Source of the DNA: Acidobacteriota bacterium
Lineage (GTDB): Bacteria; Acidobacteriota; Blastocatellia; Pyrinomonadales; Pyrinomonadaceae
Assembly: GCA_016718135.1 (NCBI GenBank)
Contig: JADKEF010000019.1
Span: 124,001 to 188,000 of the forward strand
DNA length: 64,000 nt
Direction of reading: 5' to 3'
Every line of letters starts with the position of its first letter. Within the stretch, counting starts at the first letter, position 1. The notes below the pieces were generated by a model. The model did no database searches. It saw only the letters and a list, made by a program, of their open reading frames with translations, and had not been told where the DNA came from. This document shows positions 9,172 through 19,900 of the stretch, piece by piece. A program made the translations under genes and the position numbers.

Positions 9172-9255
9172 TTTTGCTTTGGGCTGAGAGTCCGCTGAGG
9201 CCTTGTTGGTTCTTCTGCGTTGACGACGGTCCTGAGCGGTGAATGGAGTCATATA

Positions 9256-10236
9256 ATGAGATTCTCTCGTTTTGGGGTCATTGTTCTAATAACAATTTCC
9301 GTTTTCTTAGGATCGAGCTGCGGATATTACAACCGCGTCATGGCTCGTAAAGATCTGGTTGACGGGTCAAATGCGTACAAGGGGAGGAAGTTTCCCGAGG
9401 CCGAACGACTCTTCCGGTCCGCAGCTGCACGCGACCCGAAAGGCGAAACCACTGAGGGTAAAGTTGCCCAGCTATTCTTAGCTCGAACTCTTCACTCGAT
9501 GTACATTGGTGACCGCGGGAATAAAGCTAAGGCAGAGGAAGCGATAGGGGAATATCAGAAAGCCCTCGCTCTCGATCAAAATGATCAGAGCTCCTACAAG
9601 GCGATTGCGAGCCTCTACGAAAACCTGCAGCAAACCGACAAGTGGTTGGATTGGGTGACCAAGCGGTCGCAGAATTCGGCGATTCCTCCTGAACAGCGTG
9701 CGGAGGCCCTAACCTCGCTTGCTGCTAAGAAGAATAGTTTTGCAAACGACATCTCTGATACCGAGGCTACGAAGAAGAAGACGACCAAGGACGGCAAGCC
9801 TGCATTTGAATTTGTTAAGCCTGCAAAGCCGGAAGATTTCGACACACTTAAGAAATGTGTTGCCGAAGGCACAGCACTTTCGACACAGGCGGTCTCACTC
9901 GAGCCTGCTGAGGTCAAGAACGCTAAGAGTTTTGACGTGAAGGGAGCAACAGACGCCGATCTTAAGAAGAAGCAGGATCTGTTCAAGGTTTTCGAGTCAG
10001 CCCGTTCGTATAAGGCCAGCTTGATGATCCAAGACATGCGTGTCGCCGAAATGGAAGCCCGGACCCCCGACCGCGACCGGCTTAAGACAGAGTCTGATGC
10101 GGCTAGGGCGAGTTTCCTAGAGTTGAGCGACGTTGTCAAGAAAATACAGGCTGAGATCGACGAGCGGGCCGCTGCCAAGGCAGCCGAAGCTCCGGGTGGC
10201 GGCGGTGCCAAGGCAAACGCTAACGCTAGTAAATAA
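9256..10236 (+). CDS. TPR-containing envelope protein, probable lipoprotein
   Basis: 326 residues from the ATG at 9256, which has GGAG upstream; the in-frame start at 9220 adds residues that would spoil the signal peptide. An N-terminal hydrophobic segment ends in FLGSSC, a marginal lipobox. Residues 35-135 contain tetratricopeptide-type repeats (SNAYKGRKFPEAERLFRSA and AIGEYQKALALDQNDQSSYKA). The C-terminus is Ala/Gly/Asn-rich. It ends the tonB-exb operon and so may assist TonB-dependent uptake, but the function is unknown. Confidence 0.75.
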   Translation: MRFSRFGVIVLITISVFLGSSCGYYNRVMARKDLVDGSNAYKGRKFPEAERLFRSAAARDPKGETTEGKVAQLFLARTLHSMYIGDRGNKAKAEEAIGEYQKALALDQNDQSSYKAIASLYENLQQTDKWLDWVTKRSQNSAIPPEQRAEALTSLAAKKNSFANDISDTEATKKKTTKDGKPAFEFVKPAKPEDFDTLKKCVAEGTALSTQAVSLEPAEVKNAKSFDVKGATDADLKKKQDLFKVFESARSYKASLMIQDMRVAEMEARTPDRDRLKTESDAARASFLELSDVVKKIQAEIDERAAAKAAEAPGGGGAKANANASK

Positions 10237-10264
10237 CACAGGCGGTTTTTCTTTCCGAATTCGG

Positions 10265-10303
10265 GTGATGCTCAATTACGATTGATTGAGCATCACTCTT
10301 TTT
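10265..10303 (+). terminator. Rho-independent terminator of the tonB-exb operon
   Basis: A perfect 12-bp stem (gtgatgctcaat / attgagcatcac) with an 8-base loop is followed by TCTTTTT. It lies 28 bases after the TPR gene stop. Confidence 0.9.
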
Positions 10304-10409
10304 AAAGGATAAAGGCTGAAGGATAACGGATAAAGGCGGAGGAGCGGTCAATGACCGTCTATTTGCTCTGATTTTCCTTTATCCCTTCTCCTTTATCCTT
10401 TATCCTTTA
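10303..10409. repeat. Word-repeat inverted repeat abutting rel
   Basis: Two 34-base arms (10303-10336 and 10376-10409) pair at about 29 positions. Each arm is built from an imperfect short word (aaaggata / ggataaagg). The right arm ends five bases before the rel ATG, so it occupies the place where a ribosome site would be expected. Confidence 0.75.
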
Positions 10410-10414
10410 GATAG

Positions 10415-12621
10415 ATGATTCGTATTGAGGATGTAATCGAAAAAGTCCAACTGAATCGGCCCGGGGCCGATATCGATATCATCCGCCGTGCTTATCTCTT
10501 TTCAGCCCTCCATCACCGTGGTCAGACTCGAGCTTCCAGGCGAGCCGTATCTTGTTCACCCTCTCGAGGTGTCCGAGATACTCGCCGATATGCGGCTTGA
10601 CGAGACCAGCGTCGCGACGGGGCTGCTTCACGATGTGGTTGAGGACACACTCGTAGATCTCGATACAATTCGATCTTATTTTGGCGATCAGATCGCTCTC
10701 CTAGTCGATGGGCTGACCAAGATAGCCAACATCTCTGATCTCTCCAAAGAAAAGCAACAGGCTGAAAACGTCCGTAAGATGGTACTCGCCATGACGACCG
10801 ATGTACGCGTCGTGCTGATCAAGTTGGCTGACCGCCTGCATAACATGCGGACGATGCAGTTTCTTAAGCCGGAGAAGCGAGCCCGAATTTCGCAGGAAAC
10901 GCTGGACATCTATGCACCGATCGCCCATCGCCTCGGTATGGGTAAAATGCGAAGCGAACTTGAAGACCTTTCGTTTCAGAATCTTTATCCCGATGAATAC
11001 AAACGTCTGGCTCGTGAAGTTGACGCACGCCGTCCCGAACTCGAGGCTGCACTTGAGAAGATCAAGGCGACCATTGCCGAGCAACTTACAGAGAACGAGG
11101 TACCGTACGTAGAGATCCAAGGCCGCGTAAAGCGCCTTTACTCGCTCTGGAAAAAGCTCAAGAAGCAGAAGATCATGATCGAGCAGGTTTACGACTTGAT
11201 CGCCGCACGCATCATTACCGAGAATGACCGAAAATATTGCTACCTGACGATGAGCGTCATTCACAATATTTGGACACCGGTCCCTGAGCGTTTCAAAGAT
11301 TGGATCGCCATCCCACGTGACAACCTTTATCAGTCGCTGCACACTTCGGTCATCGGTGATGGAGGTCAGCCATTCGAGGTCCAGATCCGCACCCAGGAGA
11401 TGCACCAGATCGCTGAGGAAGGCGTTGCCGCGCACTGGAAGTACAAGGACAACGATCTCGGGGCAAAAGAGGAGGACGACGCTCTGGACGCCCTCAGAAG
11501 GACCGTTGAGAAGCTCCTCCTGCCGCTTGTTCAGAATAACGAGGATCATGAGGACTCGGAAGACTTTGTCGAGACGCTCAAACTCGATCTTTATCCAAAG
11601 GATGTTTACACCTTCACCCCGAAAGGGAAGGTGATACAGCTTCCGCGGGGCTCGACGCCGATCGATTTCGCGTACGCCATTCACTCAGCTGTCGGCGACA
11701 GCTGCACCGGAGCCAAGATCAACGGACGCATCGTCCCGCTCCGCAGCGAAATACAGAATGGGGATGTCGTCGAGATCATGACGACGGCTAACTCAAAGCC
11801 CTCGGGCGACTGGCTCAATCATGCCATTACGTCACGAGCCCGCAATCGGATCCGTCATTTCATCTCGCTCGAACAACGCATCGAGTCGGTCGAGATCGGT
11901 CGCAAGCTCTTGGAGAAAGAAGCCGAGAAATTCCGAATTCCGGCAAAGAAATTCATCCATAACAACATCGAGCTCAAGCGGATCGCGAACGAATATGGCC
12001 TCGGCCGCCCTGAGGATCTTTTCGCGTCCGTCGGGTATGGCAAGACCTTGCCAAGGAATGTGATCGCAAAATTTCTCGGTGCCGAGAAGTTCAAAGAACT
12101 TGATCCTGACGGGCAAAAAGAAACGCGGCTAAAGACAGCTACTAAGGCGGTGCGAAGGTTCATTGGCATGGAGGACGGCATTGTCGTTCGCGGGGTCGAT
12201 AACCTTCTTATCAACCGTGCCAAATGCTGCAATCCGCTGCGGGGCGAGGAGATCATTGGGTACATTTCGCTCCGAAAAAGGTATCGTGGTTCACAACAAG
12301 CGGTGCAAGAACGTCTCTCAGTTAATGGTTAACAAAGAGCGAATTGTGGATGTCGAATGGGCAAAGAGCGACACCGATCGGATACAATCCGTCCAACTAC
12401 TCGCAACAACCGAGAATCGTACCGGTATGCTTGCGGGTATTACGAATGCTATTGCGGACATCAAAACCGGTATCCGGGACGCAAGGGCTAATGTTTCTAA
12501 AGATGATATCGGGTTGATCGAAGTGACCGTTGAGGTTTATGACAAAAAGCATCTGGATAAGGTCGTAAGCGCGATCGAACAAGTCCCGGGTGTGATCGCT
12601 GTTGAGCGAGTGAATGCCTGA
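10415..12621 (+). pseudogene. rel: Bifunctional (p)ppGpp synthetase/hydrolase Rel, two frameshifts in this sequence
   Basis: The reading frame shifts near 10538 and again near 12273; each is fixed by removing one base, giving 734 residues, the normal length. Domains in order: HD hydrolase with HDVVEDT (His72-Asp73 after correction), synthetase with RFKDWIAIPRDN and the EVQIRT block, TGS, a helical/zinc-finger region with RAKCCNPLRGEEIIGY, and a C-terminal ACT domain. The RxKD signature in the synthetase is typical of bifunctional Rel/SpoT enzymes and not of RelA. Protein similarity continues through both breaks, so either the sequence has indel errors or the gene was lost very recently. Loss of the only rel would be surprising. 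Confidence 0.85.
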
Positions 12622-12713
12622 GGATTCGCAGCAAGTCTCGTCCTAACTTTCCTTTTGGACAATATTTTGCTAGAATTCGCGTTTTGCTTGAGATATAAGG
12701 CAGAGATATATTG

Positions 12714-13091
12714 ATGAAAGAAATTGTTTCAACGACAAATGCACCGGGTGCGATCGGGCCGTACTCGCAGGCGATAAAGGCTGGTGGAATGGTATTTTGC
12801 TCAGGGCAGATACCTATCGATCCCGCAACTGGGGTATTCGTGTCAGATGTTGTTAGCGAACAAACTGAACAAGTTTTGAAAAACCTCAGCGAAGTTCTAA
12901 ATGCGGCCGGTACGAGCCTCGACGGCGTGGTGAAAACAACGGTTTTCCTTGCCGATATGAATGATTTCGCCGAGATGAATGAAGTTTACGGTCGTTACTT
13001 TAGCGATAACAAACCGGCGAGAGCGACGGTACAGGCAGCGAGATTGCCGAGGGACGCTAAGGTTGAGATCGAGTGTATTGCCGTTTTGTAA
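12714..13091 (+). CDS. ridA: RidA family enamine/imine deaminase
   Basis: 125 residues from the ATG at 12714 (a TTG lies directly before it). It is a complete YjgF/YER057c/UK114 protein: TTNAPGAIGPYSQAIKAG at the N-terminus, FCSGQIPIDPATG, and the C-terminal PARATVQAARLP with the substrate-binding Arg followed by VEIECIAVL. RidA hydrolyses reactive 2-aminoacrylate made by PLP enzymes such as threonine dehydratase, in the cytoplasm. A dehydratase-like gene is at 33334 but far away. Confidence 0.95.
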   Translation: MKEIVSTTNAPGAIGPYSQAIKAGGMVFCSGQIPIDPATGVFVSDVVSEQTEQVLKNLSEVLNAAGTSLDGVVKTTVFLADMNDFAEMNEVYGRYFSDNKPARATVQAARLPRDAKVEIECIAVL

Positions 13092-13142
13092 TAGTTGTGC
13101 GTGTTCGCACGATGTTACGCCTAATGGCGAAACTCTTATACG

Positions 13143-13177
13143 AAAAAAACCAAACGCCCGAAATTACGAGCGTTTGG
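13143..13177 (-). terminator. Terminator of rpmB
   Basis: Read on the minus strand, an 8-bp stem (ccaaacgc / gcgtttgg, 13150-13157 with 13170-13177) is followed by a run of seven T. It lies 33 bases beyond the rpmB stop and may also slow transcription from ridA. Confidence 0.85.
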
Positions 13178-13210
13178 CAACCAAAGTAACTAGTTGTATC
13201 TCAAATTAGA

Positions 13211-13405
13211 TTACGCAGCTTTGATAACTTTGCCGCCCTTGATACAGCGGGTACAAACCTTCATGCGGGCATTGCCGCCATTCGGTTGTACAGCACGAAC
13301 GGGCTGAAGGTTAGGGTTAAAACGCCTCCGCGTCTTGTTGTTAGCGTGAGATACGTTATTTCCAAATTGCGGACCTTTTCCGCATACGTCGCAGCGTTTT
13401 GCCAT
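13211..13405 (-). CDS. rpmB: 50S ribosomal protein L28
   Basis: 64 residues from the ATG at 13405, which has GGGAGG upstream on the minus strand. The longer frame start adds five residues with no family support. It carries two CxxC pairs (CDVCGKGP and CTRCIKGGK), so it is the zinc-binding C+ form of L28. The RRRFNPNLQPV core is typical. It is transcribed alone, with its own promoter and terminator. Confidence 0.97.
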   Translation of the reverse strand: MAKRCDVCGKGPQFGNNVSHANNKTRRRFNPNLQPVRAVQPNGGNARMKVCTRCIKGGKVIKAA

Positions 13406-13463
13406 AATATTGCCTCCCAAGTTTGGGGAATGTATTTAGAGTTTGTAAAAACTCAAAACGCTA

Positions 13464-13493
13464 TTTATAACAAAAGGTTTTAAGTTTAGTCAA
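13464..13493 (-). promoter_or_regulatory. Sigma70-type promoter of rpmB
   Basis: On the minus strand: TTGACT at 13493-13488, an 18-base spacer, TATAAA at 13469-13464. Both hexamers match the consensus at five of six positions. The start would fall near 13457, about 50 bases before the rpmB ATG. A small hairpin (gagttt / aaactc) lies in the leader at 13439-13454. Confidence 0.6.
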
Positions 13494-13536
13494 GTTAGTG
13501 ACTCACATGGTTAAGTTGAAAGGAGTAAAAGCAATC

Positions 13537-14784
13537 GTGCAAATCAAAAAGAGAGGGATCGTTACGATCCTGACGATCACATTGGCCGCAGCGTTTTTAG
13601 CGGCTTGCGGCAACACGCCGACCACAAGCAATTCGGGTTCGACCAACGTCGATCCGAATGAAACCGCCGCCAAAGTTAACGGCAAGGTCATAAAAATGGA
13701 AGATGTTGACCGTGCCGTCAAAGCTCAGGCTCAGGGCCAGGACAACAAGCTTTCGCCACTCGAACTCGCCGGAGCACGCCTTCAGGTTCTTCAGAGCCTG
13801 GTCGAGCAGGAAGTGATGTTCCAGAAGGCCGAGAAAGAGGGAACTATCCCGACCGAGGACGAGATCACGGCCGAGATCAACAAGCAGAAAACGCATAGCG
13901 GCAAATCGTCCGATCAGATCGAGAAGGAATTGAAAGATTCCGGAATGACCGAGGCTTCTTTCCGCGAGACGGCTAAGAAGTCAATGGCGATCACGAAGCT
14001 TGTCGAAAAGATCACCGGTAAGATCGAACCACCCAAAGACAGTGAGATCGAAGCTTTTTACAACGGCAACAAAGAGGCCTTTGTGAAGAAGAAAGGCGTC
14101 AAGCTCGGCGCGATCGTCATCGACCCTGCCAACAACGGCGAGGGTGACACGACGACCGACGAGCAGTCTGCCGTTCTCAAGGGCAACGAGATCATCAAGA
14201 AGCTCCAGGCTGGTGTTGATTTCGCTTCTGTCGCTCGTGAGTCGAGCGAAGATCAGAGCAAATTCCAGGGCGGCGATCTCGGCTATGTCTCGGAAGAAGA
14301 GATGAAGCAGACGTTTCCTGCTCAGGTTGTAGCGAGCTTGATGAATCCGCAGTTTGAGGTGGGTAAGATCATCACGGCTCCGATGATGGGCAAGTTCTAC
14401 ATCCTAAAGCTCCAAGAGCGTAGCGATAAGGATGAGGCTGTTACGCTCGAGAGCCCGGGGATCCGTCAGCAGGTTACCGAATCGCTGATCAGCTCGCGCA
14501 AGCAGTTGCTCGCGGCATCGTATCAGGCGATCGCAATGGCTGAGGCGAAGATCGAGAATTTCCTCGCCAAAAAGGTCGTTGACAATCCGAATGAGCTGAG
14601 CGGTGCACGTCCGGCTGGGGCTTCGAGTTCGAACACGAATACGGCTGCTTCGAACACGAACACCGCAGCTAACACTGTCGCACCGGCAAACGCAGCAAAC
14701 AAACCGGCCGCCAATGAGCCGGCAAAACCTGCGGCAAATGCTTCGGCTAATAAGCCAGCGGCAAACGCTCCGGCGAATAAGTAA
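13537..14784 (+). CDS. PpiC-type peptidyl-prolyl isomerase lipoprotein (SurA/PrsA-like)
   Basis: The GTG at 13537, with AAAGGAG upstream, gives a classical lipoprotein signal: MQIKKRG, a hydrophobic core and the lipobox LAAC. The upstream ATG at 13498 would place 13 extra residues before it. The mature protein has a SurA-N-like helical domain (AAKVNGKVIKMEDVDRAVKA), a parvulin domain at about 180-300 containing FASVARESSEDQSKFQGG and GDLGYVSEEEM, and a low-complexity Ala/Asn/Pro/Lys tail of about 50 residues that may span peptidoglycan. It probably folds outer-membrane or secreted proteins in the periplasm. Confidence 0.88.
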   Translation: MQIKKRGIVTILTITLAAAFLAACGNTPTTSNSGSTNVDPNETAAKVNGKVIKMEDVDRAVKAQAQGQDNKLSPLELAGARLQVLQSLVEQEVMFQKAEKEGTIPTEDEITAEINKQKTHSGKSSDQIEKELKDSGMTEASFRETAKKSMAITKLVEKITGKIEPPKDSEIEAFYNGNKEAFVKKKGVKLGAIVIDPANNGEGDTTTDEQSAVLKGNEIIKKLQAGVDFASVARESSEDQSKFQGGDLGYVSEEEMKQTFPAQVVASLMNPQFEVGKIITAPMMGKFYILKLQERSDKDEAVTLESPGIRQQVTESLISSRKQLLAASYQAIAMAEAKIENFLAKKVVDNPNELSGARPAGASSSNTNTAASNTNTAANTVAPANAANKPAANEPAKPAANASANKPAANAPANK

Positions 14785-14810
14785 AACCGAGGGTTAAGGG
14801 TTAAAAAGTG

Positions 14811-14865
14811 AAAAAGTGAAAAAGCCGGAACCGCTCAGGTTCAGCTTTCTGCTTTTTCACTTTTT
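14811..14865. terminator. Long hairpin, probable bidirectional terminator
   Basis: Perfect 15-bp arms (aaaaagtgaaaaagc at 14811-14825, its complement at 14851-14865) enclose a nested gaacc / ggttc stem. The outer arm ends in T-runs on both strands. The arms are made of a repeated gtgaaaaa word, like the other word-repeat hairpins here. It ends 26 bases before the ABC-F ATG. Confidence 0.7.
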
Positions 14866-14891
14866 CCCTTTTCCACAATTGGACTTTAAGA

Positions 14892-16832
14892 ATGCTTTTT
14901 AGACTTTCAGACGTTTGGAAATCGTACGGCGGCAACGAGATACTCAAAGGCGTCTCGTTCCAGATAAATCCGGGTGAGAAGGTTGGGCTCGTCGGCAGAA
15001 ATGGCGCCGGCAAGACGACCGTCTTTCGCATCGTCACGGGCAAAGAGGCGGCGGATGACGGTGATGTCATCAAAATGAACAGCCTCAAACTCGGATTGCT
15101 CGACCAGCATGTCGATTTTGACGAGGGCGATACCGTTCACACGGCAGCACTATCCGCATTCAAGGAAATTCACGATATCGAGGCTGAAATGCGGCAGCTC
15201 GAAAAGCGAATGGAGACCGACCATTCGGACGACGTGCTCGATCGATACGCCGACTTGCAATCGGCATTCGAACTCGCTGACGGTTTCACCTACGCGGCTC
15301 GTGCCGAATCGATCCTGCAAGGCATCGGATTTGACCAGTCGATGTGGTCGCACGATGCTTCGAAGCTATCCGGCGGGCAGAAGAACAGGCTCGGAATGGT
15401 TCGAATGCTTCTCTCGGGAGCTGATCTGCTCTTGCTCGATGAGCCGACCAATCACCTCGATGTAAATGCGGTCGAATGGCTCGAGGAGTTTTTACAGAAT
15501 TACGATAAAGCGTACGTCGTCATCAGCCACGACCGTTATTTCCTCGACCGGACGACCAAACGTGTGATCGAGATCGATCGCGGCGTGGCTATAACATATT
15601 CCGGAAACTACTCTGATTATCTCGTCGAACGCGAGCTTCGCCGCGAACAACAGCAGCGTGAATACGAGAATCAACAGTCGATGATCAACAAGACCGAGGA
15701 GTTCATTCGGCGAAATCTCGAGGGCCAAAAGACAAAGCAAGCGAAATCGCGTCGAACTTTGCTCGCGAGAATGGAGCGCATCGAGGCAGTTAAGAGCGAG
15801 AAAAGCGGCGGTAATTTCAAGCTTAAGAATGTTGAGCGGACGGGCAATAACGTCCTAACGACCGAAGACCTCGCAGTCGGTTACGGCTCAAAAGTACTGG
15901 CATCGAAAATTAACATCTCCCTACATCGTGGCGGCGTGCTCGGTGTCATCGGCGGAAATGGTTCCGGCAAAACGACTTTGCTCAAAACCCTTTTGGGCAC
16001 CATTCCCGAGCTCTCGGGCAAAATGCACTGGGGAACCAAGGTCAATATTGGTTATTATTCTCAGACGCTCGATGACCTGCACGAGGGCAACGAGGTCCAC
16101 GCCGAAATGCGCCGCGTCGCCCCAAACGTTGAGAATGTGGTGATCCGCTCGTTCCTCGCTCGCTTTCTTTTCTTTGGCGAGGACATCGAGAAAAAAGTAT
16201 CGACTCTCTCAGGCGGCGAAAAGGGAAGGCTTGCACTCGCCAAGCTGATCTATTCGCAAAAGAATGTCCTAATTCTCGACGAGCCCACGAACCATCTCGA
16301 CATCCCTGCCCGCGAGGCCCTCGAATCCGCGCTCGACGAATATCCCGGCACGATCATTACAGTCAGCCACGATCGCTTCTTCCTCGATCGCATCGCGACC
16401 CAAATGCTCTCTTTCGAACCCGACGGCCGCGTACTCGATTACGCCGGCAACTACACCGAATTTCACGATTGGAAGGTGGAAGCCGAAAAATCGGGAGCCC
16501 TTTCGTCGGGAACGCAGGCGACCCGCCTGCCCGTTGAGTCTTCGCGAAACGGCTCCGAGTCAGAACCGGGAGCGATAGCGGCTGGATCTTCCAGTACCAA
16601 CAACCTCTCCAAAAACCAGATCAACCAACTGGAAAAGCGGATCAAGCAGATCGAGTCCGAGATCCCCACTCTCGAGGCCGAAGCGGAAAAGCTATCAGCT
16701 CAGATGATCGCTCCCAAGATCGCCTCGGACTACGCCCGTCTCGCCGAGGTCACAAACCAACTCTCATCGACCGAGTCAAAGATCAAAGATCTCTACGCCG
16801 AATGGGAAACTGCGGCAGAGCAACTCGGCTAA
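14892..16832 (+). CDS. ABC-F family ATP-binding protein
   Basis: 646 residues, two ABC domains and no membrane part. First domain: Walker A GRNGAGKTT at 35-43, signature LSGGQKNRL near 159, Walker B LLLLDEPTNHLD. Second domain: GGNGSGKTT at 354-362, LSGGEKGRLALAKL and VLILDEPTNHLD. A charged linker lies between them and a coiled-coil C-terminal domain follows (about 570-646). ABC-F proteins act on ribosomes; this one resembles the Uup/YdiF group. Residues about 541-567, in the linker before the coiled coil, come from two palindromic repeat pieces (16514-16590) in frame. Confidence 0.92.
   Translation: MLFRLSDVWKSYGGNEILKGVSFQINPGEKVGLVGRNGAGKTTVFRIVTGKEAADDGDVIKMNSLKLGLLDQHVDFDEGDTVHTAALSAFKEIHDIEAEMRQLEKRMETDHSDDVLDRYADLQSAFELADGFTYAARAESILQGIGFDQSMWSHDASKLSGGQKNRLGMVRMLLSGADLLLLDEPTNHLDVNAVEWLEEFLQNYDKAYVVISHDRYFLDRTTKRVIEIDRGVAITYSGNYSDYLVERELRREQQQREYENQQSMINKTEEFIRRNLEGQKTKQAKSRRTLLARMERIEAVKSEKSGGNFKLKNVERTGNNVLTTEDLAVGYGSKVLASKINISLHRGGVLGVIGGNGSGKTTLLKTLLGTIPELSGKMHWGTKVNIGYYSQTLDDLHEGNEVHAEMRRVAPNVENVVIRSFLARFLFFGEDIEKKVSTLSGGEKGRLALAKLIYSQKNVLILDEPTNHLDIPAREALESALDEYPGTIITVSHDRFFLDRIATQMLSFEPDGRVLDYAGNYTEFHDWKVEAEKSGALSSGTQATRLPVESSRNGSESEPGAIAAGSSSTNNLSKNQINQLEKRIKQIESEIPTLEAEAEKLSAQMIAPKIASDYARLAEVTNQLSSTESKIKDLYAEWETAAEQLG
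16514..16590. repeat. Two palindromic repeat pieces inside the ABC-F gene
   Basis: The first is a short palindrome gcaggcg-acc-cgcctgc at 16514-16530. The second, 16559-16590, is one arm of the element at 20960-21070; the first 22 bases (16559-16580) are identical to 20960-20981. Both are read in frame and code for an ESEPGAIAAG-type linker. Confidence 0.75.
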
Positions 16833-16844
16833 AGCTACCCGGAA

Positions 16845-16873
16845 TTGCACTCGGAACATTAAACCTTTATATT
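16845..16873 (+). promoter_or_regulatory. Possible promoter of the tricorn-like protease gene
   Basis: TTGCAC, a 17-base spacer and TATATT. The -10 matches the consensus at five of six positions; the -35 is weak. It lies 41 bases upstream of the ATG at 16914. Confidence 0.4.
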
Positions 16874-16913
16874 ACGTTAAATCTTGTTACGTCCAATATA
16901 GAGAGTATTTAAT

Positions 16914-19900
16914 ATGAGTAAGCAGATCCGTAAGGGTATAGTTGCGTTCGCGGCCGTTCTGTTGGGAGTCTTGTCCATTGTTGCTCAATCGTCGAGTGTA
17001 AGCCTTTATCGTCAGCCGACCATTAGTAAGACGGAGATCGCCTTTTCGTATGCGGGGGATCTATGGTCGGTCTCGAGAAATGGTGGCGATGCTCGGCGAC
17101 TGACCACCGGCATTGGCGTCGAGACAGATCCATACTTCTCGCCGGATGGCAGTTGGATCGCCTTTACGGGCGAGTATGACGGTAATACGGACGTCTTCAT
17201 CATGCCGACGGCGGGCGGCGTTCCAAAGCGCCTGACCTATCATCCCTCGCCAGACTCCGTATCCGGATGGACACCGGATGGCACTAGCGTGCTGTTTGCA
17301 TCGAGCCGGAACAGCAGTTCAAATTTCACCCGGCTTTTCAGCGTTTCGGTTTCAGGTGGTTTGGAGTCCGAAATTCCTTTGCCGATGGTCAATCGTGGCT
17401 GGCTCTCGCCGGATGGACGATCCATCGCCTACGAACCGCTCTCGCAGTGGCAGGAAGATTGGAAGTACTACAAGGGCGGCCAGACACAGCCGATCTGGAT
17501 CGCCAAGCTAGCTGATTCGTCTATAGAGAAGGTTCCGCGTACAAATTCGAACGACAAGTGCCCGATGTGGATCGGTGACAAGGTCTATTTCCTCTCCGAC
17601 CGCGTCGGCCAGATCGTTTCGCTGTTCTCGTACGATACAAAAACTAAAAAGGTCGAGCAGATCGTCGATAACAAGGGCCTCGACATCAAATATGCCTCTG
17701 CCGGCGGCGGTGCGATCGTGTACGAGCAATTCGGGACGATCTTCACGCTTGAGGTTGGATCGAGATCGCCAAAAAAAGTCGATATTCGTGTGACTGGTGA
17801 TTACGCTGGCGTGAGGCCCCGTTACGAGAAAGTGGGCACTCGCATCGCGAATGCGGCGGTTTCGCCCAACGGGGTTCGGGCAGTTTTTGAGGCACGCGGC
17901 GAGATCATTTCGGCTCCTGCGGATAAAGGGGATGCCCGCAATCTGACAAATTCTACCAGCGTGATGGAGCGCGATCCGGCTTGGTCGCCGGACGGCCGTT
18001 GGATCGCCTATTTTTCGGATGAGTCCGGCGAATATGCGCTTCACCTGCGTGATCAGACCGGAATCGGCGAAGTCAAAAAGATGGCGTTAGGCGGTGCTCC
18101 GGGGTTCTTCTCGGGGCCTGTCTGGGCTCCCGACAGCAAGAAGCTTGCTTATAACGACAATCATCTCAACCTCTGGTTCATTGATATCGAAAAGGGAACT
18201 AATACCAAGGTTGATACCAATCCCTTTGGCACACTCGATGACGTTCTGGCTCCCTCATGGTCGCCCGACAGCAAGTGGCTCGCATACGTCAAGCAGCTCG
18301 ACAATCGACTCCGCTCCGTATTCCTCTATTCCCTCGAGAAGGGCCAGGCGAACCAAGTGACGGATGGACTCGGGGATGCAAGGTACATCATTTTCGATAA
18401 GAGCGGCAAGTACCTCTTCTTCACCGCGAGTACGAATCTTGCCCAGACGATCAGTTTTGCTGACCTCACCGGCGTCGACCGGCAGACCTCACGCAGCGTA
18501 TACGCGATAGTTTTGCGAAATGACGCACCTTCTCCGCTCGCACCTGAGAGCGATGAAGAAAAGGTCGCTCCTGAGAAGAAGCCCGACGTTCCTGCCGGTG
18601 ATAAACCGGCTGGTCCGCCCGTCGCCGGGACGCCGCCCGCCAAGAAGGAACCCGAGGCGACCCGGATCGACCTCGACGGCATCGATCAACGCGTGGTAGC
18701 GATCCCGGCGATACCGACTCGAAACTTCAACAATCTTTACGCTGGAAAGGCCGGAACGATCTACATTTCCGAGATCCCTCAAGGGGCGACGACTCCGGGC
18801 TTGACGATACACAAATATGATATCGACAAACGCAAACTCGACGAGGTCAAGGCAGGCGTCGGCAATTTTATCGTCTCCGATAACGGAGAGAAGATGCTCT
18901 TCCAGCAAGGCCCGTCGTGGAATCTTGTCTCGACCACTGTTCCTTCTCGTCCGGGCGAAGGTGTCGTCAAAACGTCAGACATGGAAGTTTTCATCGATCC
19001 GCGAGCCGAATGGAAACAGATGTTCAACGAAATATGGCGCGGCGAACGTGACTTCTTTTATGATCCCGGCACCCACGGCCTCGATATAGAAAAGGCGAAA
19101 AGCTCTACGCCCCGTACCTCGATGCCGTCCAGCATCGCGATGATCTGAACTACCTCTTCCGCGAGATGCTCAATCAGATCTCGGTCGGCCATATGTTCAT
19201 CAGCGGCGGAGATCAGCCACGGCCGGGTGCGGTCTCAGGCGGATTGCTCGGTGCCGACTACAAGATCGAGAACGGTCGCTACCGATTTGCCCGTGTGTAT
19301 AATGGTGAGAATTGGAATCCGCAACTCCGGGCTCCGCTCACAGCTCCCGGCGTCAACGTAAAGGCCGGGGAATATTTGCTCGCCGTAAGAGGCCGCGATG
19401 TGAAGGGAACGGACAATATCTATCAATTCTTTGAAAGCACGGCAGGCAAGCAGGTCCTGATCAAGGTCGGTCCAAATCCGGATGGCTCGGGATCGCGAGA
19501 GGTTACGGTCGTCCCAACCGGCAACGAGGGCGGGCTTAGAAACCTGGCATGGATCGAAGACAACCGGCGTTCGGTAGATAAGTTAAGTGGCGGCAGGCTA
19601 GGTTACGTCTATATCCCAAATACGGGCGGCGGCGGATACACGAGTTTTAACCGCTACTTTTTTGCGCAGACCAACAAGCAGGGAGCCGTGATCGACGAAC
19701 GATTTAATAGCGGCGGCCTACTTGCCGACTACGTCGTCGAGTATCTGAACCGTAAGCAGATGGCGAGACTTGCCTTCCGAGACGGCAAGGACTGGAACGT
19801 CCCCGCGGGCAGCATTTACGGGCCAAAGGCAATGCTCATCAATGAGTTAGCAGGTTCGGGCGGCGACGCGATGCCATGGTTCTTTAAGAAAGCAAAAACC

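Noticed and set aside
10701..11684. 327-residue minus-strand ORF
   Set aside because: Antisense to conserved rel; no family features.
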